The position numbers and the translations under genes are program-made. The notes under the pieces are model-generated. The model was not told where the DNA came from. It saw nothing but the letters and a program-made list of their open reading frames with translations, and searched no databases. 54,747 bases of DNA from Solirubrobacteraceae bacterium (GTDB lineage: Bacteria; Actinomycetota; Thermoleophilia; Solirubrobacterales; Solirubrobacteraceae). Positions 37,282-46,518 of this stretch are shown here, piece after piece. Every line of letters starts with the position of its first letter. The first letter of the stretch is position 1. The stretch lies in NCBI GenBank assembly GCA_025451035.1, contig JANWLE010000018.1, forward strand, positions 1-54,747, given 5' to 3'.

Positions 37282-37454
37282 CGTCTCGCCAGCGCCAAGC
37301 CGCCGCGGGCGTATGCCTGAAAGAGGGTCCCGGGGCGCTCGCCACTCGCCGCTCGCAAGCAGCATGGGCCGCTACTGGTCAACGTGTGTCCTGTATCGTG
37401 CTCTATGGCCTCGGCTCGGCTCAACGCTCAAATGAGAATAGTCGGTACTTTCCA
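37282..37454. promoter_or_regulatory. Divergent promoter region, nitronate monooxygenase / NarL regulator
   Basis: A 173-bp gap. TATCGT at about 37393 and TAGTCG near 37439 could be -10 parts for the regulator, but no convincing pair was found. The open frame that runs through it from 37074 is a by-product of the opposite gene. Confidence 0.3.
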
Positions 37455-38159
37455 GTGACGACAGACCAAAGCACTAACCCCGCCGACGACGGTGCCCAGA
37501 CCGAGGACGTCGGTAACTCGATTCGGATCATCCTCGCGGACGACCACGCCGTCGTGCGCAGTGGCCTGAGGATGCTGCTCGACAGCGAGGGGGACTTCGA
37601 GGTCGTCGCTGAGGCGAGCGACGTCGACAGCGCCAGACGCTATGTGCGCGGCCACCACCCGAAGGTGCTGATCCTCGACCTGAACATGCCTGGAGGCTCG
37701 AGCCTGGAGGCGATCCCCGCGATCCGCAAGGAATCACCCGACACCCAGATCGTGGTGCTCACGATGCAGCAGGAGCCGGCGTTCGCGCGTGAGGCGCTCA
37801 GCGCGGGAGCCCTTGGCTACGTGCTCAAGGAGGCCGCCGACGACGAGCTTGTTGAAGCGGTGCGGCGCGCCGCCGCCGGCGAGAGCTACCTGAATCCGCG
37901 ACTGGGCGCACGGATCGCGGCGGAGCCGCCGCCGGGACCACCCGATGACCTCTCAGACCGGGAGGTCGACGTGCTGAGGCTGATCGCGCTCGGGCACACC
38001 AACGCGGAGATCGCAGAGCAGCTGTACCTGTCCGTGCGAACAGTCGAGACACACCGTTCGCACATCCAGCAGAAGCTGAGGCTGTCCACCCGAGCGGAGC
38101 TCGTCGGGTACGCGCTCGAGCGTGGCCTGATCAAGGCCGGCGGCGACCACAGCGGCTGA
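37455..38159 (+). CDS. NarL/LuxR-family response regulator
   Basis: 234 residues from GTG 37455. The receiver domain (about 22-140) has the acidic pair ADDH, Asp75 in LILDLNMPGG as phosphorylation site, then Thr and Lys in VVLTMQQ and GYVLKEA. The C-terminal helix-turn-helix is LSDREVDVLRLIALGHTNAEIAEQLYLSVRTVETHRSHIQQKL. No kinase adjoins it; the DosS-like kinase at 12886-14577 is the best candidate partner in the window. The recognition helix differs from that of DevR, so its box may differ too. Confidence 0.93.
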   Translation: MTTDQSTNPADDGAQTEDVGNSIRIILADDHAVVRSGLRMLLDSEGDFEVVAEASDVDSARRYVRGHHPKVLILDLNMPGGSSLEAIPAIRKESPDTQIVVLTMQQEPAFAREALSAGALGYVLKEAADDELVEAVRRAAAGESYLNPRLGARIAAEPPPGPPDDLSDREVDVLRLIALGHTNAEIAEQLYLSVRTVETHRSHIQQKLRLSTRAELVGYALERGLIKAGGDHSG

Positions 38160-38284
38160 CAAGTCCGCTCTTCACCGCCAGATGACCGCGTAGTTTCTCA
38201 CGCGGCTCGCCGGGGCTCAGCGGATGCCCTCGGTCCACGGGTCCTCGACAATCGCGCTTTGGCCCGTCAGCGAAAAGGAACTGG

Positions 38285-38668
38285 ATGATCCCTGTGGCGG
38301 TCTCTGCGCGGCGCTTGGCGGCGATTGGCGCGACGGCGCTCGCGCTGCTCTTCAGCGTGGTGGGCGCTGTCGCGAGCGCGCATCGTTCCCCGAACAGCAA
38401 AGAGGCCGCCGCGATCTCCCGCGCGGTCCACCGCTCGCCGGCGCGCGGCGCGGTTCGCTGCTTCAGTGTGCGCGGCATCCTCGTCTCGAGTGCGGGGCCC
38501 TGGGCGCGGGCGCGGATCTACCCATGCAGCGGTCGGGGCGATGACGCGCTGGTGGTGCTCGAGCACCGTGGCGGGCGCTGGACCGTGCGTGACCTCGGCA
38601 CCGCCGACACCGGCTGCAGCGTCGCGCCGATACGCGTGAGACGCGACCTGAAACTCGTCTGCGCCTGA
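38285..38668 (+). CDS. Small secreted protein of unknown function
   Basis: 127 residues. A signal peptide (about 1-32, hydrophobic core LAAIGATALALLFSVVGAVA, cleavage likely after ASA) leads a compact domain with three Cys (in RCFSV, YPCSG and TGCSV) and a terminal one in LVCA, suggesting two disulphides. AAAAGGAACTGG precedes the ATG, a good ribosome site. Convergent with the cytochrome operon. No family recognised. Confidence 0.7.
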   Translation: MIPVAVSARRLAAIGATALALLFSVVGAVASAHRSPNSKEAAAISRAVHRSPARGAVRCFSVRGILVSSAGPWARARIYPCSGRGDDALVVLEHRGGRWTVRDLGTADTGCSVAPIRVRRDLKLVCA

Positions 38669-38673
38669 GCGAG

Positions 38674-39612
38674 CTAGCGCAGGCGGCTGTAGTGCTCGCG
38701 CCAGATGAGACGGTGGACGGGTATCCAGCGCGGGATTGAGCGCACTCCCGGGATGAACGGGATGCACACGAACGCGATGCTCAGGAGCGTCATCACGAGC
38801 ACGACGAGGATGTCGGCGTTTTCGGAGTTCTTGAAGGGTTCGATCTGATACCAGAACGTGTATAGCCACAGCCACGACTGACCGGGGTAGGAGCCGGTCT
38901 CGTTCATCATTCCCCACTGGTCGCCGAGCAGATGCTCGGATTCAGCGCGTCCTTCGAGCAGTTTCCCGTCGGCCATGAACAAGAGCGGCTTGGTGTAGTC
39001 GGTCTGGAAGAACTGGTTGCTGCGCAGCAGGTTGCCTTCGAGGCCCCCGGTCTGGGCGAGGCCGAGCAGGGCGTTCATCATCGCCGGCACCGGCCCGTAC
39101 GCGCCGGCCGCCACCCTTAGCGTCCCGTTGGCGGCTACCGTGGCGTTTTCCAAGGCCTTTGCGTACGCTTCGCTCCAGGCCTTCTGCTGGCTGGCGGAGG
39201 CTCCCTTGTAAGTGGCGATTGCGCTCTGCAGCGCCGGATCGTTGGCGATAGTCGCCAGCGGTTCGAACACGTAGGCGCTCGGCGTGTCGATGGGGTGGCT
39301 GACGCCGAGCCATTCCTGTGGTTTGAGGAACGCCGCGTGCTGGCCTTCGGCGGCGTGGTTGTAGGGGGGGCCGTATCCGGCGATGCCGCTCGTCCCGTCG
39401 AGCTCGCTCACGGCGGTGCTCTCGAAGTCCGCGGGCGTCGCCGTCGACCACTGCGCGATCGTGCTCGGCTTCTCGTCAGGGGAGGAGAGAAGGACCGTCA
39501 GCACCACCGCAAGCAGCGTGATCACGCCGAGCGCTATGCACAGCTCCTTGACCAGGTCGTAGGCCGCGTAGGGGCCTTTCCAATCCCGTGTCTGCCCGGT
39601 GTAGCGGGTCAT
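38674..39612 (-). CDS. Cytochrome b C-terminal-type subunit
   Basis: 312 residues from ATG 39612, overlapping the previous cistron by ATGA; the longer open frame to 40428 is an artefact of the preceding gene. It has an N-terminal membrane segment (KELCIALGVITLLAVVLTVLL, about 18-45), a long ~200-residue soluble insert, and two hydrophobic helices near the end (ILVVLVMTLLSIAFVCIPFIPG). Sequence around the HPIDTPSAY and PEDEKPS-like start resembles subunit IV or the C-terminal half of QcrB. It would form the quinol side together with the b6-like subunit. Confidence 0.78.
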   Translation of the reverse strand: MTRYTGQTRDWKGPYAAYDLVKELCIALGVITLLAVVLTVLLSSPDEKPSTIAQWSTATPADFESTAVSELDGTSGIAGYGPPYNHAAEGQHAAFLKPQEWLGVSHPIDTPSAYVFEPLATIANDPALQSAIATYKGASASQQKAWSEAYAKALENATVAANGTLRVAAGAYGPVPAMMNALLGLAQTGGLEGNLLRSNQFFQTDYTKPLLFMADGKLLEGRAESEHLLGDQWGMMNETGSYPGQSWLWLYTFWYQIEPFKNSENADILVVLVMTLLSIAFVCIPFIPGVRSIPRWIPVHRLIWREHYSRLR

Positions 39613-40361
39613 GAGGGCTCTCCCTGGCGGCCGGGCTGCGCTCCACCCGATGGGGGGGCCTCCGACGGCGGTCCGGCCGGTGGCGGCGCACCGGATGCGG
39701 GGCCGGGGGGTGAAGCGCTCCCCGCGGGCGCCGCTGGCGCGCGTTCGGCGAGCTCGAACGGCGGCACCACCCCGTGGCGGCGCACGAGCAGCACGTGGCC
39801 CGCGACGAGCGCCACGACAGCGACAGGGAACAGCAGGACGTGCCAGCTGTACATCTGCCCGAAGTTGGTCACGTTGAAGAAAGCGCCCGCGCCGATCGAG
39901 TTCATCGCGTCCTTCGCCTGCGTGGAGATCCACTGCGCGTCGAAGTTCTGCTGTGAGACGTACCCGGTGAGCGCCGTCGGGATGGCAACGAGGAACGTGA
40001 CCGCTCCCGTCATCCACACGCGCGCGCGCCCACCGCGCCAGGCGGCCATCCAGTACTTGCCCCACAGGTGCACGACCATCGTGAAGAAGAACAGCTCCAC
40101 CGCCCACAGGTGGATCGAGTTGAAGAAGTGCCCGACCCCGGTGTCGTGCCACCAGGCGGGCCCCTTCAGGCCGAGGATCATCCCCGACCCCACGATCACG
40201 ATCAGCGCGGCGAGCGTAGCCACGCCGAACACGTAGATCCACGAGTCCACGTAGGTGGGTTGCCCGTCGGGCAGCAGCTTCTCTGGCGGCAGCGCGCCAA
40301 CCGCCGCTTCGCGGGTGCGGACGGTCCACGAGCGCTTGCCCGGTGTCGCGGCGACGCTCAT
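39609..40361 (-). CDS. Cytochrome b N-terminal (b6-like) subunit
   Basis: 250 residues with four membrane helices. Two His pairs for the haems are visible: H in FFNSIHLW and MVVHLWGKYW, and later YSWHVLLF and LVAGHVLLVRRHG. The sequence GPAWWHDTGVGHFFNSIHLW resembles the b6/QcrB family. The C-terminus is a Pro/Ala-rich tail. It overlaps both neighbours by ATGA, so three proteins are made from one transcript. It would bind quinol in the membrane. Confidence 0.88.
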   Translation of the reverse strand: MSVAATPGKRSWTVRTREAAVGALPPEKLLPDGQPTYVDSWIYVFGVATLAALIVIVGSGMILGLKGPAWWHDTGVGHFFNSIHLWAVELFFFTMVVHLWGKYWMAAWRGGRARVWMTGAVTFLVAIPTALTGYVSQQNFDAQWISTQAKDAMNSIGAGAFFNVTNFGQMYSWHVLLFPVAVVALVAGHVLLVRRHGVVPPFELAERAPAAPAGSASPPGPASGAPPPAGPPSEAPPSGGAQPGRQGEPS

Positions 40362-40549
40362 CGCTCGGCCCTACCTTCACGCGCCGCCTGTCTGCGAGCC
40401 GCGCCGGGGAAGGGCAGCAGGATCGCAAGCGCGAACACGGCCAGCATCGCCACGATCACGATGATGTTCGACACCGACATCTGGAAGAAGTGCCAGTGCA
40501 CGACGTGTGCCGGGTTGTTGAGGTTGAAAACGGCGCCGATCACGTTCAC
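40358..40549 (-). CDS. Small single-span membrane protein of the cytochrome b operon
   Basis: 63 residues with one membrane helix (about 24-48, VSNIIVIVAMLAVFALAILLPF) and a basic tail. GTG start at 40549 follows GGAGG six bases upstream. The last bases overlap the cytochrome b start by ATGA. It probably is a small accessory subunit of the complex. Confidence 0.75.
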   Translation of the reverse strand: MNVIGAVFNLNNPAHVVHWHFFQMSVSNIIVIVAMLAVFALAILLPFPGAARRQAAREGRAER

Positions 40550-40677
40550 AAGCTCGCCTCCTGGTGTGTAGCCAAGCGTGGGGTGCCAGACTACCGTTCG
40601 GTCTGGACGGCCAGAACCCTATGTTCGGCTCTCGGCGGGCGCGTCCGTAGAAACCACCAATCCGTACCTGTATCGGC
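40550..40677. promoter_or_regulatory. Promoter region of the cytochrome b operon
   Basis: On the minus strand the gap reads TTTCTACGG (CCGTAG at 40645-40650 on the plus strand), then TAGTCT, a TANNNT -10-like box, about 40 bp before the GTG. Confidence 0.4.
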
Positions 40678-41712
40678 CTAAAGCGGCCAGTAGTGCGCGA
40701 TCTGCGCCGCCGCACGGGAGGTGAGCAGCCCCTCCGGCGCGGCCGAGCGGGCGGGCGCGGAGTCGCCTAGCGCGGTGAGTGTCTGTGTCACCGACTCGGC
40801 CAGCGCACGCGGTTCGTAGCCGCCCTCGAGGACCATTCCCAGCGGCGCGTTCAGCTCGCTTGCGAGATCGCGCAAGTGGCGAGTCATCTGGGCGAAGGAC
40901 TCTGCCAGCAGGCGGCAGCCCGCGAGGGGGTCATCGCGGTGTGCGTCAAAGCCGGCGGAGAGCAGCACCAGATCGGGGTCGAAGGCGCGTGCCGCGGGCA
41001 CGATGATGTGCTCGAGTAGCGACAGCCAGAGATCCTCCTCGGAGCCGGCGGGAACCGGAAGATTGATCGTGAAACCCTCGCCGGGACCCGAGCCGACGTC
41101 GCTGAGCGCGCCGGTGCCAGGATAGATCCCGGCCTGATGGATGCTCGCGTACAGGACGTCTGAGCGGTAGCGAAACGCCTCGGCTGTCCCGTTGCCGTGG
41201 TGGACATCCCAGTCGAAGATGAGCACGCGCTCGGCGTCTAGCTCAGAGATCGCTAGCTGCGCGGCGATCGCCGCGTTGTTGAACAAGCAGAACCCCATCG
41301 CGCGGTCCGGCTCGGCGTGGTGGCCCGACGGGCGCACACCACAAAACGCAACCCTCGCCTCGCCACCCATCAACGCCCGGACCATCGCGCACGCGCCACC
41401 AGCGGCGTGCAACGCCGCGCGGTAGGAGGGTTCTCCGAGGAACGTATCGGCGTCGATCGCACCTCCGCCTGCGAGCGAGATCTCCCTGATCTTCGCGATG
41501 TGGGCAGGCGTGTGGACGAGCTCGAGCTCCCGCTCGCTCGCGGCGGGGGCGCCTCGAAGCTCAAACCCGAGCCAATCCCGCGCGGCTAGCGTTCGCTCGA
41601 TCGCCAGCAGCCGCTCCGGGGTATCCGGATGAGCAGGCATCAACACGCGGGGGTCGTGCTCCAGGCACGACGGATCGCGAAAATAGAGGCCGACGGGGGG
41701 CTGCTCGGTCAC
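40678..41712 (-). CDS. Histone-deacetylase-family protein (acetoin/acetylpolyamine type)
   Basis: 344 residues with the class II HDAC core: RPSGHHAEPDRAMGFCLFNNAAIAA, VLIFDWDVHHGNGTAEAF (Asp and His zinc ligands), and LLSAGFDAHRDDPL (Asp ligand). It probably removes acetyl groups from small amines or protein lysines. A GNAT/acyl-CoA synthetase lies at the other end of the same island, so both sides of an acetylation cycle may be encoded. Confidence 0.93.
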   Translation of the reverse strand: MTEQPPVGLYFRDPSCLEHDPRVLMPAHPDTPERLLAIERTLAARDWLGFELRGAPAASERELELVHTPAHIAKIREISLAGGGAIDADTFLGEPSYRAALHAAGGACAMVRALMGGEARVAFCGVRPSGHHAEPDRAMGFCLFNNAAIAAQLAISELDAERVLIFDWDVHHGNGTAEAFRYRSDVLYASIHQAGIYPGTGALSDVGSGPGEGFTINLPVPAGSEEDLWLSLLEHIIVPAARAFDPDLVLLSAGFDAHRDDPLAGCRLLAESFAQMTRHLRDLASELNAPLGMVLEGGYEPRALAESVTQTLTALGDSAPARSAAPEGLLTSRAAAQIAHYWPL

Positions 41713-41907
41713 GGCTAGCGCCCGCCCGTTCGCCCACCGGCAGGCTGTTGCTGGAGGTCACAGCGTGCGGCTTGCCGACCGAGCCCGGGGCTCCGGCGTG
41801 CGCGCCCGCCGCGTCCGGTCGGGGGAATGCTCACCCCAGCACCATGATCTCTCACGCACGCGTGGTCAAGCCCGGCAGTCGGTCGAGGCCCTTCTTGTGG
41901 CGGCCCG
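41713..41907. other. 195-bp gap between HDAC and sensor kinase genes
   Basis: Both neighbours are on the minus strand, so the promoter of the HDAC gene should be here. No distinct box or hairpin is visible. Confidence 0.3.
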
Positions 41908-43443
41908 TCAGAGGGCGGGGGCCGCGGGCTCTCGCGTCGTGTCATCGCCCGCCGGCAAGCCCTCGCTATCCGCCGCCAAAGGCAGGCGTAGCCGCAGAAG
42001 CGCGCCTCCCCCTGGTGCCCGCTCGGCGCTCACACTGCCACCGTGCGCCTGTGAGACCTGTCGGACGATTGCCAGACCCAGCCCGCTGCCGGGAAGCGCG
42101 CGCGCACTCTGACCGCGGTAGAAGCGGTCGAACACGTGCGGGAGATCGGTGTCGGCGATTCCCGGCCCGTGGTCACGCACGACGAGCTCGCCGCCGCGCA
42201 GCGACACCTCTATCGGCCGATCGGGTGGAGCGAACTTCAACGCGTTGTCAAGCAGGTTGTTGACCGCGCGGGCCAGTCGCGCGGGATCCGCCGCGACCAG
42301 CGTCCCCCCGAGGTCCCTCTCGATACGGATCTGTGGTGCGCGCGTCTCGGCCTTGCGTATCGCCTCCTCGACGATCTGATCGAAGCGGACCTCCTCTAGT
42401 GCCGGCGATGGCTCATCGCCGCGTGCCAGCTCGATCACGTCGTTGATCAGGACCGTCAGCTCCTCGAGCTGCTCGACCACGTCGGACAGGATTCGCTCAC
42501 GCTCGTTCGCAGGCAACCCCGGTGACTGCTGCAGCACCTCGATGTTGGCGCGCACGCTGGTGATCGGCGTGCGCAGCTCGTGTGACGCGTCTGCCACCAA
42601 CTGGCGTTGCGCCTGCACCGAGGAGTCGAGCGCCTGCATCGAGCGCTCCAGCGCGTCGAGCATCGCGTTGAAGCTGACGGCCAGCCGGCTCAGCTCGCCG
42701 CCTCCGCCAGTGGGTATGCGCCGCTCGAGGCTCTGTGTTAGGGCGACGTGCTCGGCCGCCTCGGTCAGGCGCCTGACAGGGGCGATCGCGGCGCGGCTCA
42801 CCAGCTGCCCCAGCAGCGCCGCAACGGCGATCCCGCCGAGGGCGACGATGGCCAGGATGAGACGCAGATTCGAGAGGGTATGGTCGATCTCGTTCAGCGA
42901 GCGCGCGATCTGGACCGCGCGCGCGGGCGTGTTGCCAGTGAGTGCGACGGTGAGGACGCGTAGGTGGTCTGAGCCGATGTGGGTTTCAGAGAAGTAGCTG
43001 TGACCGCCCCTGATCGCAAGCGCGCGTGCACGCCCGTCGATCGGCAGCGTTCCGGCGGCGCCCTCCGGTGAGACCAACACCTGGCCGTTGGCTGAGAGCA
43101 CCTGGATCACGCCGCGGTCCTGCCCGAGCGAGTTCTTCGGCGTGCGCAGCACCAGCCGGCCGAAGCGCTGATCTCGCGCCGCATTATCTGGGTGGGCTCC
43201 GAACAGCAGGATGCGGCGAAGCTGGCCCTCGGGCACGCCGGCGGGTAGCGCCAGCACCGTCGGGGCGCCCGGGCGGTGCGCGAGGAGAGCCCGCTGCAGC
43301 CCGCTCGCGGTGTCGCGCAGCGAGCTGTCGATTTGACGGTGAAGCTGGTCTGAGACGAGCAGGTACGTCAGGGCGGAGGCGACCAGCACAGCGACCGCGA
43401 CCGCCGCGGTGGCTACCAATGTGATCCTGTGGCGAAAGGTCAT
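41908..43443 (-). CDS. OmpR-partner sensor histidine kinase (MprB/CutS-like)
   Basis: 511 residues. Membrane segments at about 10-33 and 190-212 flank an extracytoplasmic sensor domain; then HAMP (about 213-270), HisKA with His in [12 protein letters not shown] near 295, and HATPase with [19 protein letters not shown] and [12 protein letters not shown]. It overlaps the response regulator gene by 4 bp (ATGA), so they are a coupled pair. It probably senses an envelope signal. Confidence 0.94.
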   Translation of the reverse strand: MTFRHRITLVATAAVAVAVLVASALTYLLVSDQLHRQIDSSLRDTASGLQRALLAHRPGAPTVLALPAGVPEGQLRRILLFGAHPDNAARDQRFGRLVLRTPKNSLGQDRGVIQVLSANGQVLVSPEGAAGTLPIDGRARALAIRGGHSYFSETHIGSDHLRVLTVALTGNTPARAVQIARSLNEIDHTLSNLRLILAIVALGGIAVAALLGQLVSRAAIAPVRRLTEAAEHVALTQSLERRIPTGGGGELSRLAVSFNAMLDALERSMQALDSSVQAQRQLVADASHELRTPITSVRANIEVLQQSPGLPANERERILSDVVEQLEELTVLINDVIELARGDEPSPALEEVRFDQIVEEAIRKAETRAPQIRIERDLGGTLVAADPARLARAVNNLLDNALKFAPPDRPIEVSLRGGELVVRDHGPGIADTDLPHVFDRFYRGQSARALPGSGLGLAIVRQVSQAHGGSVSAERAPGGGALLRLRLPLAADSEGLPAGDDTTREPAAPAL

Positions 43444-44171
43444 CGTTCGCGAAGCACGTAGCCCACACCCCTCACGGTGTGAAGCAGACGGGGCTCGCCA
43501 CCGGCCTCGACCTTGCGGCGCAAATAGCCGATGTAGACGCCGAGCGCGTTTGAGCTAGCCCCGAAGTCGTACCCCCACACGTGCTCGAAGATCATCGATC
43601 TCGTCAGCACCTGGCGTGGGTGGCGCAGAAAGAGTTCCAGCAGGCGGAACTCTGTGCGGGTCAGGGTCAGCTCACGCTCGCCGCGGCGTACCTCATAGCT
43701 CGAGGGGTCGAGGGTCAAATCGCCGTGGCGGAGCACCTCCTCGCCCGGCTCCTCGCCACGGCGCCGCAGCAGCGCGCGCACCCGCGCCATCAGCTCCCGC
43801 AACGCGAACGGCTTGACGAGATAGTCGTCGGCGCCCGCGTCGAGCCCCGCCACACGATCGTCGATGGTCTCGCGTGCGGTCAGCATCAGCACGGGCGTCC
43901 GGTCGCCACGCTCACGCAGATGCCGGCACAACTCGAGCCCGCTGACGCCCGGCATCAAGACATCGAGCAGGATCACGTCATAGGCGCGTGCGCCCAGGGC
44001 CGCCTCGGCCTCCGGTGCGTCGCGGGCAAGCGTCACCTCGTAGCGCTCGAGCGCTAGCGCGCGCGTGAGCGCCTGGCGTACGGCAGGCTCGTCGTCGACC
44101 ACGAGGTTGCGCGCCGGCGCGCCGGCCGCGACGGCGTCTCCGGAGCGCCTGAGCGCGCCGGAGGCGCTCAT
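43440..44171 (-). CDS. OmpR-family response regulator (MprA/CutR-like)
   Basis: 243 residues. Receiver: VVDDEP, Asp in [12 protein letters not shown] near residue 75, Thr in LMLTARE and Lys in DYLVKPFA. Winged helix: [35 protein letters not shown]. It is divergent from the macA-like gene, and the four-half-site repeat between them is a good candidate for its own binding site. The N-terminus carries ~20 extra residues before the receiver. Confidence 0.95.
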   Translation of the reverse strand: MSASGALRRSGDAVAAGAPARNLVVDDEPAVRQALTRALALERYEVTLARDAPEAEAALGARAYDVILLDVLMPGVSGLELCRHLRERGDRTPVLMLTARETIDDRVAGLDAGADDYLVKPFALRELMARVRALLRRRGEEPGEEVLRHGDLTLDPSSYEVRRGERELTLTRTEFRLLELFLRHPRQVLTRSMIFEHVWGYDFGASSNALGVYIGYLRRKVEAGGEPRLLHTVRGVGYVLRER

Positions 44172-44222
44172 AGCGATGCCCTCATGCTCAAGATTGTCGG
44201 CCCAAAACGCTGCAGTGCGGCG

Positions 44223-44260
44223 AAGAATCTCATAAGAACGCCGTTTCTTATGAACTTCTT
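44223..44260. promoter_or_regulatory. Four-half-site operator, 11-bp periodic
   Basis: AAGAA at 44223 and 44234 and TTCTT at 44245 and 44256 start exactly 11 bp apart and are symmetric about 44241/44242. The inner pair belongs to a perfect 9-bp inverted repeat TCATAAGAA/TTCTTATGA (44230-44238 and 44245-44253). Direct repeats at one helical turn are the usual target of OmpR-family regulators. It lies between the regulator gene (start 44171) and the adaptor gene (start 44288). Confidence 0.75.
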
Positions 44261-44287
44261 GATCGACCGAGCCATGATCGCCAGCGC

Positions 44288-45739
44288 ATGGCGGCTAATC
44301 GTGTGGGAACGCCCAGGTGGCTGAACATCGCGCTCGGCGCGCTCTGTATAGGCGCGATCACGGCGGCGATCCTGCTCGTCGGTCCTGTCGCGGGCGGCCA
44401 GTCCACCGTCACACGTACGGCCAAGGCGGCCGAGGGCGTGGTGCAGGCGACCGTGTCTGGCAGCGGCAACCTGCAGCCCGCCAGCCAGCTCAACCTCGGT
44501 TTCAAGACGAGCGGCACGGTTACCCGCGTATTCGTGACCCAGGGCGAGTATGTCACCGAGGGGCGCCTGCTCGCCGAACTCGACCCCTCAAACGCCGAAG
44601 TGACGCTCGAACAGGCCCGCGCGAGCCTGCAGGCGGCCGAAGCCAAGCTCGCCAAGGAAGAGGAAACCAGCGGCGATGGCTCGGGCTCGGGGGGCGCCGC
44701 CGTCGCCGCGACGGCATCAGTGCGAGACGCCACCACCCCAAGCGCCACGACGGTGGGGGCAAACAGCGCCGCGCAAAAGACTGCTCCCAGACCCAACAAC
44801 AAGACCTCCTCCCAATCCGCGGGCGAAACGGCGGAAAGCGAAGGTTCAAACGCCGCAGCGAAAGTCACTGTGAGCGCCGCGACGCGCGAAGCCAACCTCG
44901 CCTCCGCGCGGGCCGCCGTGAAAAGCGACGCGCTCACCGTGAGGACCGAGGAAGAGGCGCTTGCCGACACGAGGCTCTACGCGCCGCAAGACGGCACGAT
45001 CGTTTCGCTCGCCGGGCAGGTGGGTGAAGTTGTGTCGGCGAGCGGTACCACGAGATCTTCGAGCAGCTCTTCAAGCGCGTCCAGCGGCTCGGGCGGGTCG
45101 GCGTCAAGCGGCGCCTCCAGCCGTTCGGGCAGCGGCTCCGCGGGCGCGGGCTCGAGCGGGTCGGGATCCACGGGGTCGTCGAGCTCGCCGTTTGCCGTGC
45201 TCGCCGACCTCTCCTCGATGCGGCTCGTGGCGCCGCTCAGCGAATCGGAAATCTCGAGTGTGAAGGTCGGTCAGTTCGCCACCGTGACCGTAGAAGCGCT
45301 GGAAGGACGTAAGCTCGCGGCGCATGTGAGCGAAGTCGCCACGCTCTCCACCAGCAGCAGCGGCGTGGTGAGCTACGACGTGACCTTCCAGCTCGACCAG
45401 ATGGACGCGGGCGTGAAGCCCGGCATGAGCGCCACCGCGGAAGTCGTGGTGAAGCAGGCCGAAGGCGTGAACATCCCCACGAGCGCCATCACGGCGGGCT
45501 CGGTGACAGTGTTGAGCGCAGGCAAGCAAACGCGCCGGGGCGTGGTGAGCGGACTGGCGGGCAACAGCTCCACGATCGTCATAAGCGGCTTGAGGGCGGG
45601 CGAAACGGTGGTGCTGCCCGCCGCCACCAGCACGAGATCGAGCACGAGCCTCACCTCCCGGCTCGCCAGTCGCTTCGGTGGCGGCACGGGCGGGGGCCTT
45701 GCCGGCGGCGGCGCGGTGTTCTTCAGGGGCGGTGGCTGA
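44288..45739 (+). CDS. MacA/HlyD-type periplasmic adaptor with Ser/Gly linkers
   Basis: 483 residues. An N-terminal membrane anchor (about 12-35) precedes the biotinyl-lipoyl half-motif [22 protein letters not shown], an alpha-hairpin region and the second half-motif [20 protein letters not shown]. Two unusual low-complexity stretches occur: an Ala/Ser/Thr-rich one at about 120-190 and a pure Ser/Gly one at about 256-300. It would link a MacB-type ABC exporter to the cell envelope. Its stop overlaps the ABC start (TGATG). Confidence 0.9.
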   Translation: MAANRVGTPRWLNIALGALCIGAITAAILLVGPVAGGQSTVTRTAKAAEGVVQATVSGSGNLQPASQLNLGFKTSGTVTRVFVTQGEYVTEGRLLAELDPSNAEVTLEQARASLQAAEAKLAKEEETSGDGSGSGGAAVAATASVRDATTPSATTVGANSAAQKTAPRPNNKTSSQSAGETAESEGSNAAAKVTVSAATREANLASARAAVKSDALTVRTEEEALADTRLYAPQDGTIVSLAGQVGEVVSASGTTRSSSSSSSASSGSGGSASSGASSRSGSGSAGAGSSGSGSTGSSSSPFAVLADLSSMRLVAPLSESEISSVKVGQFATVTVEALEGRKLAAHVSEVATLSTSSSGVVSYDVTFQLDQMDAGVKPGMSATAEVVVKQAEGVNIPTSAITAGSVTVLSAGKQTRRGVVSGLAGNSSTIVISGLRAGETVVLPAATSTRSSTSLTSRLASRFGGGTGGGLAGGGAVFFRGGG

Positions 45740-46518
45740 TGCGTCGGGCGCCTGTCATCCAGGTGCACGACGTCTCGAAGACCTTCCGGCTCGGACAGAT
45801 CCAGGTGCACGCGTTGCGCGGCGTGTCGTTGCGCATCGACGCGGGTGACCTGGTGGGGATCATGGGCAGCTCGGGCAGCGGCAAGAGCACGCTCATGAAC
45901 ATCCTCGGCTGCTTGGACGTGCCCACGCGCGGGCGCTACGAGATCGACGGCGTCGACGTGGGTGAGATGGACGAGGACGATCTCGCCGACCTGCGCAACC
46001 GCAAGATCGGGTTTGTGTTCCAGAGCTTCAACCTCGTGCCGCGCACGAGCGCCCTCGACAACGTGGAGCTGCCGCTTGCCTACGCCGGCTTGCACCGCAC
46101 GGAGCGCCGTCGTCGCGCCGAAGCGGCGCTGGACTCGATGGGCATGGCAAACCGCCTACACCACCAGCCCTCCGAGCTCTCGGGTGGCCAGCAGCAGCGC
46201 GTGGCGGTGGCGCGGGCGATCGTCACCAACCCGTCGCTGATTCTCGCCGACGAGCCGACGGGCAATCTCGACTCGCACTCAACCGAGGACGTGTTGCGCA
46301 TCTTCGCCCACCTCAACGAAGAAGGTCGGACCGTGGTGCTCATCACCCACGAGCCGGATGTCGCCGACCAAACCAAGCGCGTGATCCGCCTCTCAGACGG
46401 GGAGATCGTGGGGGACACGCGTACGCTCGGGGTGTTTGACCGTCCGCCCGCGCTCCATGCCCAGAAGTCGGCGCACCGTCAGCCGGCCGGCGCGGGCATC
46501 GTGGAGGGACCGTCGTGA
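45739..46518 (+). CDS. MacB-type ABC transporter ATP-binding protein
   Basis: 259 residues: Walker [11 protein letters not shown]-loop [18 protein letters not shown], signature [14 protein letters not shown], Walker [15 protein letters not shown]-loop LITHEPDVA. The C-terminal ~30 residues are an extra tail. It powers the permease encoded next, with which it overlaps by 4 bp (GTGA). Confidence 0.95.
   Translation: MRRAPVIQVHDVSKTFRLGQIQVHALRGVSLRIDAGDLVGIMGSSGSGKSTLMNILGCLDVPTRGRYEIDGVDVGEMDEDDLADLRNRKIGFVFQSFNLVPRTSALDNVELPLAYAGLHRTERRRRAEAALDSMGMANRLHHQPSELSGGQQQRVAVARAIVTNPSLILADEPTGNLDSHSTEDVLRIFAHLNEEGRTVVLITHEPDVADQTKRVIRLSDGEIVGDTRTLGVFDRPPALHAQKSAHRQPAGAGIVEGPS

Noticed and set aside
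37074-37454. N-terminal extension of the NarL regulator
   Set aside because: It is antisense to the nitronate monooxygenase gene and rich in Arg and Pro; the receiver fits a GTG start at 37455.
38674-40428. Single 584-residue ORF covering the cytochrome region
   Set aside because: Residues before MTRYTGQ (39612) are Arg-rich nonsense from an alternative frame over the cytochrome b gene; the real gene begins at 39612 with an ATGA overlap.
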